This document shows positions 19,603 through 32,107 of a DNA stretch of 64,000 nucleotides, in pieces. Where the stretch lies: NCBI GenBank assembly GCA_002286855.1, contig NRSV01000005.1, positions 434,001-498,000 on the forward strand, in the 5' to 3' direction. The position numbers and the translations under genes were made by a program. Below the pieces are notes generated by a model. The model saw only the letters and a program-made list of their open reading frames with translations, was not told the DNA's origin and ran no database searches. Source of the DNA: Bipolaris cookei. Taxonomy: Eukaryota; Ascomycota; Dothideomycetes; Pleosporales; Pleosporaceae. Each line of letters starts with the position of its first letter. Positions within the stretch are counted from its first letter, which is position 1.

Positions 19603-21201
19603 TAGTTTACAAGCGAGCGCCGCACCCCACCAACTTCACGCACCTCTTTCATCTCAATACACAATGGCTCAACGTAGCACTAGTCAGTTTAGTTTCAAAT
19701 GAATCAGACACTCAGCTTGTTATCTCCTCTATCAAATCTGGTCAAATACAGAGCAATCGCAGTGCTGCTGCTATCTACAATGTGTCTGAACGAACGATTC
19801 GTCGCCGACGCGTCGGCAAGTCTGCGCGACGCGATTGCCAGTCTAACTCAAAAAAGCTTACCAATCTAGAAGAAGAGATAACAGTTAATCATATACTTGA
19901 TCTGCATCTACGTGGATTTCTGCCTACCTACGCTGCTGTGCGCGATATGGCCGATAAGCTGCTGGCTACGCGCAGCGCTGGCTAGATTGGGCAGAAGTGG
20001 CCAACCAGCTTTGTTAAATGTACAGGCTCTCTTACTACTTGTTTTAATCGTGTGTACGACAGGCAGAGAGCTTTTTGCGAATATATGGCCTTAATCAAAG
20101 GCTGGTTTGAGCTTGTGGAGCAGACATAGGCCAGGTACGGCATCTGTGACGAGGACGTCTATAACTTTGACGAAGCTGGCTTTTTAATAGGCAAGATTAC
20201 GGCTCAGCTTGTCGTGAGAGCATCAGAAAAGCGAGGCCGGCCAAAGGCTCTCCAGCCAGGCAATCGCGAGTGGGTAACGCTGATCGCAGCTATTAACGCG
20301 ACAGGCTGGGCAGTGCCACCATTCCTAGTCTTTGCTAGCTAGTATCATCTATCTGCCTGGTATGAGGAGGCAGAGATCCCACGCGACTAGATGATCGCAG
20401 TTAGTGATAATGGTTGGACGAACAGCGAGCTAGGCGTTGCCTAGTTAAAGCACTTTGACGCCTATACGAAGACTCGCGTTATAGGCACGCGCTAGCTGCT
20501 TATCCTTGATGGCTATGAAAGCTATAATTCTCCTGCGTTCCAAGAGCTCTGTAAAGAGAGTAATATCTATACTTTCTGCATGCCGCCGCACTCGTCTTAC
20601 CTGCTTCAACCTCTTGATATTGGCTGCTTCTCGCCACCAAAGCGCGCCTATAGCCAGGAGGTGGAGAGCCTGATGCGCAGCTATATCAACTATATCACTA
20701 AGCTCGAGTTTCTGCCAGCGTTCAAGACAACCTTTAATCGATCGTTTACCACAGCCACTATATGCTCCGCCTTCCGTGGCGCAGGCCTTGTGCCTCTCCA
20801 GCCAGACGTTGTTCTATCGCAGCTTAACATAAAGCTGCGTACGCCTACTCCACCAGCTGTTCTAGCAGAGGCTCTCTGGCATGCTCGTACGCCTGGTAAC
20901 ATACGCGAGCTTAAAGCTCGATCAACGCTAATACGTGACGGCGTTTGGTAACATAGGAGCTCTTCACCAACTTTAATTATCGCGGCAATTAACCAGCTTA
21001 AGAAGGGCGCTGAGGTAATGATGTTACGTACGTTACATGCAACACCTCATTCTCGCGGATTTAACAGACACTCAAAAATTAGCCTTGATATCTCTATGCG
21101 ATTGTCGCTTCACCGGCCATGCAGCATGCTAGAGCCAAATAGGTAAGCCGCACGGAGGATACGGGGATGCTTTTGCGGCGTGCACAAGTCAGTGTAAACT
21201 A
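19603..21201 (+). mobile_element. Degenerate pogo/Tc1-mariner-type DNA transposon (RIP-like decay)
   Basis: One reading frame from about 19683 to 21120 carries a recognisable transposase remnant: an HTH segment (SIKSGQIQSNRSAAAIYNVSE), the DDE parts DVYNFDEAGF, LLILDGYESY and PPHSSYLLQPLDIGCF, and a C-terminal region with TTATICSAFRGAGLVP. The frame is kept throughout but is cut by TAG codons at 19983, 20127 and near 20341, 20389, 20443 and 20494, plus a TAA at 20949. These stand where family members have Trp or Gln, as expected from CpA-to-TpA change on either strand. A 9-bp inverted pair, TAGTTTACA at 19603 and TGTAAACTA at 21193, may mark the termini. It is a dead copy with no intact transposase. 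Confidence 0.8.
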
Positions 21202-22152
21202 GTGATACATAGGTTGTTCTTTTCAAAGGATAGTGTAAGCATACCTAGGGGAAGGTACGTGAATAATTCTTAGACTCAAACTACATCGAGCCCTCAAGCT
21301 GCTATCAAGGATCCAGATACACGGGGAAATACTCTAGCACATAACCTGTAGCGAGCCGGAACGAACTGAGCCTCCTTTGGCCAGATTCTAAGTACCATGA
21401 TATAAGGTATTGTGTCCAGAACACACTTTTTAATCGATTCATTTAGACTCTTTCATGAAAGACTTCTTAGCAGGAAGATGTCACCTTGTACAAACCAACA
21501 CCAAATCATGACAGCACAAACAGTCCGAGCTCATTTGTTCAAAAAAAAAAAGTTTAAATTCTCTATTCGTATTTCATGAAAAGCACACCAGGGTGAATGA
21601 TGATATCTTCATCTCACCCGTCTGAGGAACAAAAAAAGAAGTTCCCCTGGGTGTCCTTCGTTGGGAGGACAAAGCGCGATGAAGAGGAACGTCTGTCGAG
21701 TTCCCTCCTTCCAAATTCTCAAAAAAAGGTGTAAAAAAAACCAAGAAAACCAGCTTGATGGAGTACCAGGGAGGGAGGGTAAAAGGCGTCCGTGTTACCC
21801 CCGCCTCCGCCGACCGTAGTGAAAAGAAGCTGTATGGGGGGGCCTGCATAGCAAGCAAAGAAGTGTAGAAGAAAAGGAAAGAAAAGAAAAGAAAGAAAAA
21901 AACCCCTTCTTGTCCTGCATTACTAGGCAAGAAGTATGAAAAAAGGGGGGGAGGGGAGATCAAACCCCCATGGCAAAAGCAAGACCTAGCGTACTTTTCC
22001 ATCGAAGAAGAGTTTTCGAAAGGAAAAAAAAGAAAAAAACGTCAAATCTCCATCACACACCTTCATCCATCATAAAAGATTTCCGATCCCAAAAAAGCCC
22101 AAAAAACACACCATCAGACGAAAGACGGAAGATGAAGAGCAAGGGGCACTCT
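21202..22152. other. Intergenic region
   Basis: 950 bases with A-rich and pyrimidine-rich runs (AAAGAAAAGAAAAG near 21880). A 142-aa minus-strand frame here is Phe/Ser-rich low-complexity translation and not credible. Confidence 0.45.
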
Positions 22153-22548
22153 TTATCGCTTTCCATCCAAGACCTCAAAAATACCCACAACGAGCACCTC
22201 GCTCGAGCCCCTTCCCGCACTCGGCCTCGGCTCCAGGACATCGAGCCCCTGCTCAAACAGATGCTTCTCCTCCTCCATCTCAAACTCCAGCACGCTGGGC
22301 TTACGGCGCACAGCGAGGAGCTCGCGCAGCGACGAACCCGACGACGAGCGTTGGCTGTGTGGCGACGAGTTGCGGGTAAGCGGGGAAGTCATGGATGAGG
22401 AGGTGAAGATGGAGGAAGGGGAGGCGGAGCGCATTGAGGCGCCGCGGGTGGGGCTGAAGGCTGTTTTGAGGCGGCGGAGAGAACCGGTGGTGCTGCGGAG
22501 GGGAGTGAAGGATTGGAAGCGGTTGGTGCGGGATGGAGAGGAAGGCAT
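22153..22548 (-). CDS. Ser/Arg-rich small protein of unknown function
   Basis: Single exon, 131 aa, starting MPSSPSRTNRFQSF. The first 85 residues are basic and Ser/Thr/Pro-rich with SP and TP sites (LRSTTGSLRRLKTAFSPT, SPHSQRSSSGSSLREL). The last 45 are ordered and acidic: RRKPSVLEFEMEEEKHLFE, QGLDVLEPRP and SEVLVVGIFEVLDGK. The contrast and strong GC codon bias against AT-rich flanks argue for a real gene. No domain is recognised. A plus-strand frame over the same bases lacks such structure. Confidence 0.55.
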   Translation of the reverse strand: MPSSPSRTNRFQSFTPLRSTTGSLRRLKTAFSPTRGASMRSASPSSIFTSSSMTSPLTRNSSPHSQRSSSGSSLRELLAVRRKPSVLEFEMEEEKHLFEQGLDVLEPRPSAGRGSSEVLVVGIFEVLDGKR

Positions 22549-25437
22549 TTTGGTTGGTTGGGTGAAGTTGTTTGAGCGGTGTTTCTCTCAGAGAATGTGA
22601 AGTGGGTTTGTTTGACCGCGAAGTGGTTTGATGGCGATTAAGGAGAAGAGAATAAGAATTTGGCTGTCCTGTCCAAAGGGGTAGATAGAGGAGAGGAAGA
22701 GGAGAGAGGAGAAAAGAAGCAATCAAGCAATGCGGAAGAGGGCAAAGCGAGGTATAAGGATAATCTCAGACAAGGTTGGCTGAGAAGGTAACCAAGGGTA
22801 CGGGTTCCGTCAGCTCTCTCAGTCTTCTTTTAGCGAGTCAAGCAACGGTAAATGACGTTGGCGAGAAAAGATATGTCCCGGCGGGTAGGGATGACAGATG
22901 GGTCTGAGCTCTTGTGGGTGGAACAAAGTTGGATAAAAGGGTAAGGCGTGCGAGTTTCGTGTAGATTTGCTCCCACCAAAATGGACCGAGATAAGTAGAA
23001 GAGTTGAAGCAGGAAACCTTGTTCAGATTTGTGGATTTTTTCAATCGTTTTGCGCGTTAATGTAGCGTGGCGTAGTGCAATAAGCGTTGAGTCGTGCGTT
23101 GACGTGTGTTGCCGTTAAAGTAAGACGGACGGGGATTTGTTGTTTGTTGTGTGTAGTAATACCAGCCACGACACAATGGAAAAAAACAAAAGCAACGAAT
23201 GAATCGTAGAAGGAGGGGGGAGGAGAATTGGAAATGATTCAGCGGGGTTTTTTGGAAAAGAACGAGATAACAGCAGCCTTTTGAGACGTAGCAGAGAACC
23301 AGGTGCGGATCCCCTTTTTTCCTCTGACCCCCTCCCCCCAAAAGCTGTTGTGTCGCATCTTGTGGGTTGAGAAGACGCCAGTGCGCGTGCGTGTTGCGTG
23401 TGCCAGGGAACTTCTCAAACCATGGAACGACGCTTCAAGTGGGCAGGGGTGGGGGTTCTGGCCCATTGTTTGATCGCCGGCCCAAGCGAACTGGCGAGCG
23501 GAAAGTCGATGGGCGTTGGTTTACTACTACCAGAGTCCTCTACAGTGGGCTTTGCTGGGCCTGCTGGGCCCTTGCTGGGCGCCGCGGACAAATTGTTCTG
23601 CTCATTTCCAGCGAGAGGCCCTGCAATTGATAGGGGAGATTGCATGGCATTGGATCGAGTAAGGATGATCCATATCTCCCTCTCTCTATGCTCAACCACC
23701 GGATTGTGGGTGATGGATGTATCCTCAACGTCTTGCTTGCTTGCTTTCGGCCGAAGGGATATAGCGCATTGAGCGTCGCTTTTGTTCTGGTTACGTACTA
23801 TGGGGCTTTGATGTTACGACGAGTCCCTTTTTTCTTCCTTCTCTTTACCCTTTGCACGCGACTGGAACATCCGTCCCCTTCATGCACATACTTACATCCA
23901 CACTCACACACACTTACCTTACATGGTGGGCATTTTTTACCGTCCGGGCGTCTCCGCCGGTGGCGTCCCGCACCGTCATCACAGCAGCAAAGTGTAGTAC
24001 AAGTACGTAAGGATGCAAGCGACTGATTGGGTGCAAGAGGCAGACGAGTGTTCTCATCGGAGCATCTATACCAATCTAGCTGGCTTCAGACACAATGCAC
24101 CCCATCGTCTTGTTTCTCGCATTGCAACCAACCAGCCCTCGCGAACTGGCCGCCCACACAGCACAGGAAGCCCGCGCCGTCTCCGTGGCTGTGTGACGCA
24201 ACAGCAATCTGCGACAGACAGCCGGTGGCCGCAAGCAGTATGATCCTTGGGGGGGGGGGACGGAGGAATGCCGAGCTGTCTGACGGCCGATCCAGTGTTT
24301 CAAATGCCCCCGGTCACAAGACGAATCGAGATGCCGTTGTAATGCAGGCGACGCATCGACGGCTTGTCTGTGGTCCATTGTCTGATGGAGAACGAGGCAC
24401 TGCACATGCGCGCAAATGCGTCTATGGGTCATGCACGACACGCGAGTTTCAGGTACGGGATGGCAACCAGCTCGTCTAGACTAGCGTTCCCAATAGTATT
24501 CGTATCTGCTGCTCTCGACCTCACCCACCAAAGTGCCAATGTCACGCTGCCAGATAAGCTGCGGACCACCGCTGGCCCTTTTGCAATAAGTGTACAGACC
24601 AAAGAGGGAAAGAGAGTAGAGCCAGCCGTCATGACTGCTACTTGCCAGTCCATCACCAAGACGCCCGTCGTCATCACCATCATCATCATCGCCACCGCAA
24701 CCATGGCCCCCCAACCAACTACATGCTCGTATTAATGCCGCTGTGCTGCTCCCTCGCGTTGGACCGCAGAGTCAGCCGCAAGCGAGTCCGTGACATAACA
24801 GCTCAAACCTTAAAGATACGAGCCCATCAGCCCAGCATACCCACCCCCCTTCGCTTCTACGTACATACACTACATAGAGTTTGCCACCCATCACGCCCAT
24901 CATAGTCAAAGCATACATGCATATGTAGGGAAAAGATAACAGTCCATTCAGATAGGTAGTCTACCAGCTCTACAGTGTAAGTAGTCGTGACTCACTTCAA
25001 CGCCAACGCTATGCAATGTCAAAAAGTCCACGCCACACCACCCCACCAACCACCCCACTGCAACCATTAGGCACACTTGCGCCAAGATGGCCTCGATTAC
25101 AACCCGTTCCCATGCCGTCCCTTCTAGTACCTCCTCTCCGTGCAGATCAGGTTTGCTACTATTTCCATGCCTATGTGCCTGTGTCGGCTTGAGACCGCTC
25201 GCGTGCGTGTTTTGGTTCCTTCTCTCGACCTTGATGCAACGCGTGTTGCACCATTAGTGTCCCGAGTGTCTGCAACAACGAACCTCCAAGACTTGCCCCC
25301 CCTCCCGCCTGTCAAATCCCCGTTTCCAGTACCAACACCGAATTCCCTTTTGATCGTTACGGTCAATAAACTGCCGTTCAACTTGCTAGACCGGCTCGTA
25401 TTCCCCCTGCAAAACACCTTTTTCAGTCGCTATTAGC
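22549..25437. other. 2.9-kb gene-poor region
   Basis: No frame in this stretch has a signal peptide, known motif or convincing splicing. It includes a G9 run near 24247 and a short CAT/CAC repeat near 24670-24695 that explains His-rich frames. The left part is presumably the promoter of the minus-strand gene ending at 22548, and the right part the 3' UTR of CCH1. A non-coding RNA cannot be excluded. Confidence 0.45.
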
Positions 25438-28400
25438 TTAGCTGCGCCTCTTGGTTGTAAAACTTCTCCTGATACTTTCTCCCCATGCCGAGTTGTCTAG
25501 CACCTCCAAAACATCGGCTGCGCTAACTGCGCTATTCGCTCGGCTACGATTATCAGCCTGCCCAGACTCGGCCTCCAGCGGACTCGGTGGCCGGCTAAGC
25601 GCAGACGCAAACTGCCACTCGGGATCCGCTCCAGATGGCGATATGGGCGATGTTGGCTGCGCGCTTCCTCGTGTAGGTGACCCAGTCGGTGACTGCTGAA
25701 CCGAATTGTTTCCACTTCGATTTTGGTCCGTTTGCAAATGTGGGAGCGAAGGCCCAGCAGAGTTCCTTGGTGACGGAGCATACAGGTCTTGAGGCGAGAA
25801 GAGAGGACTCTCTACTGCAGGACCCCGTTTAGCATTGGTAATGTCTTCGTCGTCAATGAAAATCTCCGGAACCGTAAACTGCGGAACCGTTACCATGCGT
25901 CCCTGTTTCTTCAGTTCCATGGCGCGGCGGAACCGTCGCGCCCAGTATAGCGTGTCGAAGAAGCCAATAACGACATTGCGGCGGACTGCTTCTTCCACTC
26001 GCTGCAAGCGAGCCCTACGTCTCAAGAATTCTTCCAGTCTACCAATTATTAGCCATTTTCTTGCACAGTACTTTCAACACATACCTCAAGCTCTTGTTGT
26101 CGTTGATGACCTTGTAATGTGCCAAGATCATGAGCAATGAAGAGAAGTGGATGCCTCGATCCGGGTCGCTTGATACATGCACCTCCTCGTAGAACGTGTT
26201 CATGCGTTTTCGTCTGCGCTGGATTTCTGCCACGGGTAGCTGCGCCAACCGACGGTTCAGCTTGTCAATGTCGATTTCTTTGGTCGGTTCGCGGCCTGCG
26301 ACTGGCAGATTCGACTCCCGTCGATTGGTCACACTGCACTCCTCAATGAGCGCACCAATGGTGAAATCGCCATCATAGATACGCATCTCAAAAATGCCAG
26401 AGAGTTCTCCAAGCAGCCTTGGAAATACGTCCTTTGAAATGTAGCCTGTCCCGTTAGGATCAAACTCTGCCCACGCCTGCTTGAAGCGACGAATCTCTTC
26501 CCGGCTAATGACAGACAGCCCACTACTCCGCTGGTAGACGTACGAAAAACTCTCGTAAATCAACGAAACGAACAGATTGACGAAGATGTACATGCTCAAA
26601 ATGTTCCAGCTAATGAACAATGCTCGTGCCCACTCGGGACTGCCACAGTCGCTATTAAAGTACCGGTCTCCTACCGTGCAGTAAGGCCGATCAATGCTTG
26701 CAAAGTCTTCCATGAACTGGTTCCAGCCCTCACCTCCACTCGTGACAAACAGGAAAATGAGCGCCTTGGGTACAGTGCGGAAGTTGACATTTCCAGTTTC
26801 GTTTTGCCCAAATCGAGTGAGACCGAACGTTTGCGTGAGAGCAATGGCGTATACCAGGAACAATACAAACCACGTAGCAAGCAGGTTTCCAATTGCTGCA
26901 AGACTTGCCGCCGCCGTCTTGAAAAGCTGGTCAAGCGAATTGTTCCGTGGAATGAGTAAAAGGGCAATCGATACAAGACAGAGCTTGTGGAGCTGGACGA
27001 AGACCCGAATGTCCTTTCTTGCTAGTACAAGAATCGATGTCACAAAGGTTCCCATGACAGAAAAGATGGAGAACATGTCCCAGGCGCTCTTCCGGAAGCG
27101 GTGCCAGGAAAGGCCAATAATACGAATGACTACGTTTGCGATGAAGGCGATTGTAAGGGCAAGAAAGATGTAGTCTCGGGCAATTTCCCAAGGGCCATAG
27201 CCTGGATACCATTCCAGGCAGAGCAACATGAGATGCAATATCAACACACCGGTGATGAACCTCTGCCAGTATCCAGTCTTGGTGACAGCTCGACGGTAAC
27301 ACCATTCTTCCCAGCTTTCTCGTTGCTTGGTCGACGATGGACGCTTCGAGGGAGAAACTTGACGGAGAAGCTTCCGTAATTCGAGCCAAGATCGCTGGTC
27401 TGTCGTCAAGAAGGCAACTCCGGTTTGTTCCGTGTAGTTGCGCATGAAGACGGACACGAACAGGGTCAAGACGAAGACGGCGCCAAGCAAGTTGAAGATG
27501 ATGAAGTAGATCGAGTTGGCTTGGGCCGCTCTGGGTTTCGGTTGCGTAAAAAATCCCGTAATGCTCATTGCAGTCCACATGCAGTCTGTCCAGCCTTCTT
27601 GGGATACAATCTGAAATAGGATGAAGAGGGAGTCTCCAAAATTGTCAAAGTCGTAAAAGGGATTGGAGGCTTGGCGAGGGGCCAAAACAGCCCATTCGAA
27701 CGGCGAGCTGTTGTATTCTCCAACACAGTCCTTGAGGTTGGCACCTACTGGGAAATCACCGTCGTTGCAGGACTGCATCTGGCCGACAAATAGATTCAGA
27801 CCGTAGATGGCAAATGGAATCAACAAACTCATTGAGACAAAGGCAGCCTGTGTCAATCATTAGTAATGTCGATGCATATGTGCAATTCTAACTCACCGAA
27901 AGGAGCTTCCACCAGCTACGAATAATAAGTGAGTGGAAGTGATTCCGCGCGCTGTCACTGATGTTGAGCAAACGAAGAGCCCTGAGAGCTTTGAAGGCGC
28001 CGACAGTCCGAGTGACTTGACCCTCGTTCAAAAACGATGTGCCAACATTGATCCATAGAGTGATGAGCACAACACCATCGATAAATCCCCAGGAGCCGCG
28101 GAAGTAGGCATTTGGTGTCCAGAAGAAACCGTCGGCGATGACTTTGATCAGAGCCTCGGCGCTGAAGAGAATGGCGAAACCCATGTCTACCCATACAAAC
28201 CAGTTCTTGACACTAAACTGGTGACGCATAAAATATTCCCGCTGATACAGCGGCGTTGTGATGCAGGCTAAGAGCACCATGGCAATGATTGCTGCATAGA
28301 TGAATGCCGAAAATGCATACCAGATGGGGACAGATGGCGCAACTCCTTCGATGCGGTCGCCGCCTCGGCCGGGGCCAACAACGCGTTGGCAGAACTTCCG

Positions 28401-31400
28401 TATCGGATTGTTGATGCGAAAAATGAACAGAGATACGTTGTAGTTGGGGTGGTTCCGCAGATACTCGCGCTGAGCCTTCTTGCGTTTCTCCGTGGCTGAA
28501 ACTACTTCTTTCGCCATGCTACTTGGATCGAGGTCCTCGTATGCACGACCAAAGTCTAAGGGAGCATAAAAAGGGTTCGGCTCGCGATTGGCAACGCGCC
28601 GCAGAAAACGTTTCCAGACGGTGGACATGGTGCCGGATCCCACTATAGTCTTCGCGGGACGAAGTCCTGGCCGAGGATCTGCCTCTGGTGGGCTTGCGTG
28701 CCCGTTGCCTTCATCAAGGAAGTCGCGAACAACCGCATCTTTTAGAAGCATTTCAGTAGCAGCATGACCGTAATCTAGAGGATCTCGACGACGCGCCTGG
28801 CCAAGCTTGAAAATAGACGAAAGGGACAGGTTACTATAAGTGATCAGCAGGTAACCTAGCTCTGATAGGTAGTTTAAACATACCCAGTGGAAGAAGTCAG
28901 ACCGTCCTCTTTTTGCTGGAGGAATGCCTTGACTTGCTGCAAACGCTTTTCATCTTCAGAGACATCAAAATTTTCCTGGATGACAGCAATAAACATGTTC
29001 AGAACAATGACTTTAGAATGTTAGGGTGTGGTCTTTACACATATCAAGGGCTTTATACTTACAATTGGCAAAAATAAACCACAGGATACAAAACGATGCC
29101 CCTATCCATGCTATGCCAAAGGGCTTTTGGTAATTCGTGACATTGTACAAGATCGTGGTCCAGTTTTCACTGGAAAAAATCTGGTACATTCCTAGAAAGG
29201 AATTGTAGATATCAAAGAAGGCTACTCGGATCGGTTCTCCGCTATCATCTTCTTCTGGAATCTCGCCCCGGAACAGTTGCGAAGCAAAGATGGATGCCAG
29301 GAAGGTTAGAAGAAACACGAAGAGAATTAGATTCAGCAGACCGCTAGCATTTCTAAACACAATCATCTGGAAGTATCATTAATTAGGATCTACCACAATA
29401 CCAGTGATAAAAGACTCACAATGAGATCCCGCGTCACAGGTACAGCCAAGACGACGCGGTAGACACGAATGATTTGGAAGACTGTTAGCCAAGCATAAGC
29501 CCTTCCGTTATGTGCCGATTTGATAGCGGGTAATTGAATGATTGCTGTGATGATGGCAATCACAAGATCTACGACGTTTCGCTTGCTCCGGAAGAAATTC
29601 CTCCAATCAACAATGAGCCGGATGAGGATCTCGAGAACCAGAATAAGAGTAACGACCAGTTCAGCCGTGTCGATGAACGATCTACGAAAGTTGCTCATAT
29701 AGGCACTTCTCATCATCTGAGCAACCAGTCCAAATGCTATGACAGCCACCCACAAGAATCGAGTTTTGTCGTAAAAACGTTTGAGAGAGCTAACACGTCG
29801 TTTCTCGTTGCTGTCATCGGTCGGCTCTTCTTTGATCTCTTCTCCTGTAAAGGCACTGGTTTTGCTTTCTTCGCGGATAATTTGGAAAGAAGAGGTAATG
29901 ACAGCAATTAGCAATGAAATCAGCCACAAACTCAGGATGATGATGCCAACAATAAAGAAAACGGCGCTGATGAGGTAGTCGGTGTCTGCTACGGTATAAA
30001 GCAAGCTAGACCAGGTGTTGGACGACATGATGACGAAGACGAGTTCGAGCGACTGGAGGATATTGTCAAAACTTTGCGTGTCGGCGAACGGATTAGTGCC
30101 CTCGACGCAGAGTGAGCCCTTTGGACACAGGAAGCCTTTAGCGTCTTCTGGTCCACCAGGCCTGCCTGGAGCAGGTATGTATCCTGCTGAATGGACACCG
30201 GGTTCGTCAAGCAAGTGTCCACCGCAGAATTGGTTTGAATTGGTAAAGTTTTGTACACCCTGTGGATCTTGCCACACGCAGGTTCTCCTAAGACTTGACT
30301 TGAAGCTTTGAACACCGACTATTGAGAAGAGGAGCCAGAAGAAGCAAATCAAGAAGGCTACATTGACCAACAGAGGAGCAGCCTTCTTCAAACTCCGGAG
30401 AATGACCGAGGTACCGCTAGTAAGGTTCAAAAGGCGAACAATACGTAAACAACTCAACATCTCGAATACAAGAATCACCCTGCCATTGTTGATGTTCCAG
30501 AGTCCTAGAATGAAAGCAATCCAATATGAAGTGACGGCGACAAAGTCGGCACGATTGAAGGAATGTCGGAGATAGGCACGGTGGGCCAAACGGATACGCT
30601 GTTGCTGACGTGCATCGCTGGGGCCCTCGTCTGGGTAAATTTGTGCAGTGGTGAAGGCGCGCAGTACCGAAGGTTGCTGGGGATCCTGAGCAGGGTTGGT
30701 GTTGACGCCACTCTTTCTTTGCGAGGGTTGTCGCTGAAAACCGCTAAATATCTGGTCTGCTTTGGTCAAGACGGCCTCTCTAAGTCCAACTTGTCGATTG
30801 ATGGTGCTGTACTCGACAGGGTTGATGATGAAGCCAGACACGATGATACGGACAATGATTTCGAGAGTGTATACCACAAAGAGACCCAGTAGAGCAAAAT
30901 CGATGTTTCCAAACGCAGCAAACTTGTCCCTTGCCTCGGGGTTATACTGTGCCTTTGTGCAGGCATCAACAGCCAAAAATACCGTTTGGACAATGATGAG
31001 TATGAGAAGCAGCGGCTCGGTCACTGGGTGTACTAAGAGGTCGCACAACCTCATCCTCAGCTTGTTATCCGCAGGAAATATGCCTAGACTCTTTCCGCGC
31101 AAGGGGTTCGAAGGGCGCTGCCAGCTTGGTTTCCGCTGGTAAGCAATAGGCGAAGGGGGCTTCTCTACCGGTGCAGAGGGCACCGGCGAGGTAGGACCAT
31201 CAGTGGCGTATTCCGACAGTGCTGGAAATGACGGGGGTTCGAGAAGACGGGAGTTGTGCACCGACGACTTTCTGCGTATGGTGCGCTCCGTAACCTGAGA
31301 GTCGTTGGTGACGTTGATGACACGCTGGGACATGTTCCGCATGATGGTACCAGCCCGATGCAGAGGTGAGCCAAACTGACCAGGCGATAGAGACCGGCTC

Positions 31401-32107
31401 CTTCCTCTTGAGTCTCTCAGGTTGCCGGTGGCAGCTTCGACCTGGCCGATGTCGTCGCCACCATGGCGCGCACCTGACGAGGCATCTCCAGGACTAAGAA
31501 AGTGCACGCTTTGAAAACTCGATCGGCCTTGCTGGGTTGGGGTGGTGGGAGCAGCGGACCCACTCATGGGCTGGAGGTTATGCGGATCTGTGAGGCGGGC
31601 CGTGTCGTCATAGGTGGGCGAGAAGTAGCTGTGCTGGTCTTCCGAGGTTGATCGATGAAGATCCGGCTCGCTGTCCAGAGGCACGTACGACATTGGCGAG
31701 GCGGGCGCGGGGATGGGGGGTGAGGTTTCGCCCTGGAACTGCATGCTCATGCCGAAACCGATGGCAGCCTGGAACGCGCCCGTGTCCAAGGGCGAGCTGC
31801 CATCGTCGTCGTCGACTCTGCGTATTTGGTGGGCGGAGGCCAGGCTGGTGTTTATCTGAGGGCGGTGTGCGGGTCGCGTCGGACTGGGCGAGACGTCGGC
31901 AATGGGGGTGTACTGAGGGTCTCGGAAGTGAGCCGAGCCCATGGCGCTCGTGTTTCTGAGCAGGTTGCGGCCACGGTCGCTAAGGGAGTGATGGTGCTGG
32001 TGGTGCGGCGCATGGTCATCGGCTTGATCTGGCGGGCGATTGAGGTCTTGCAGAGGGATTGGCTCGTTGGTGTGTCTTCGGTCGTGGTTGGGATCTGGGT
32101 AGGACAT
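25438..32107 (-). CDS. CCH1: High-affinity calcium channel subunit CCH1
   Basis: Exons (minus strand) 29420-32107, 29063-29366, 28884-29010, 27897-28833, 26085-27847 and 25438-26038 give 2139 aa. Cch1 is the pore subunit that with Mid1 carries Ca2+ across the plasma membrane under pheromone, ER or wall stress. Four six-helix ion-transport repeats are seen. Their pore loops read VIMSSNTWSSLLY (I, about 690), FSSENWTTILY (II, about 935), VSQEGWTDCMW (III, about 1435) and TSGGEGWNQF (IV, about 1720), so the filter is N/E/E/E. Repeat II ends FIVLNMFIAVIQENFDVSED across an intron. An EF-hand-like segment (FDPNGTGYISKDVF) follows repeat IV. Both tails are long, Ser/Pro-rich and probably disordered. 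S4-like helices keep spaced Arg (RALRLLNIS, LSCLRIVRLLN). Confidence 0.95.

Noticed and set aside
24642..24905. His-rich 87-aa frame
   Set aside because: Produced by the CAT/CAC simple repeat near 24670.
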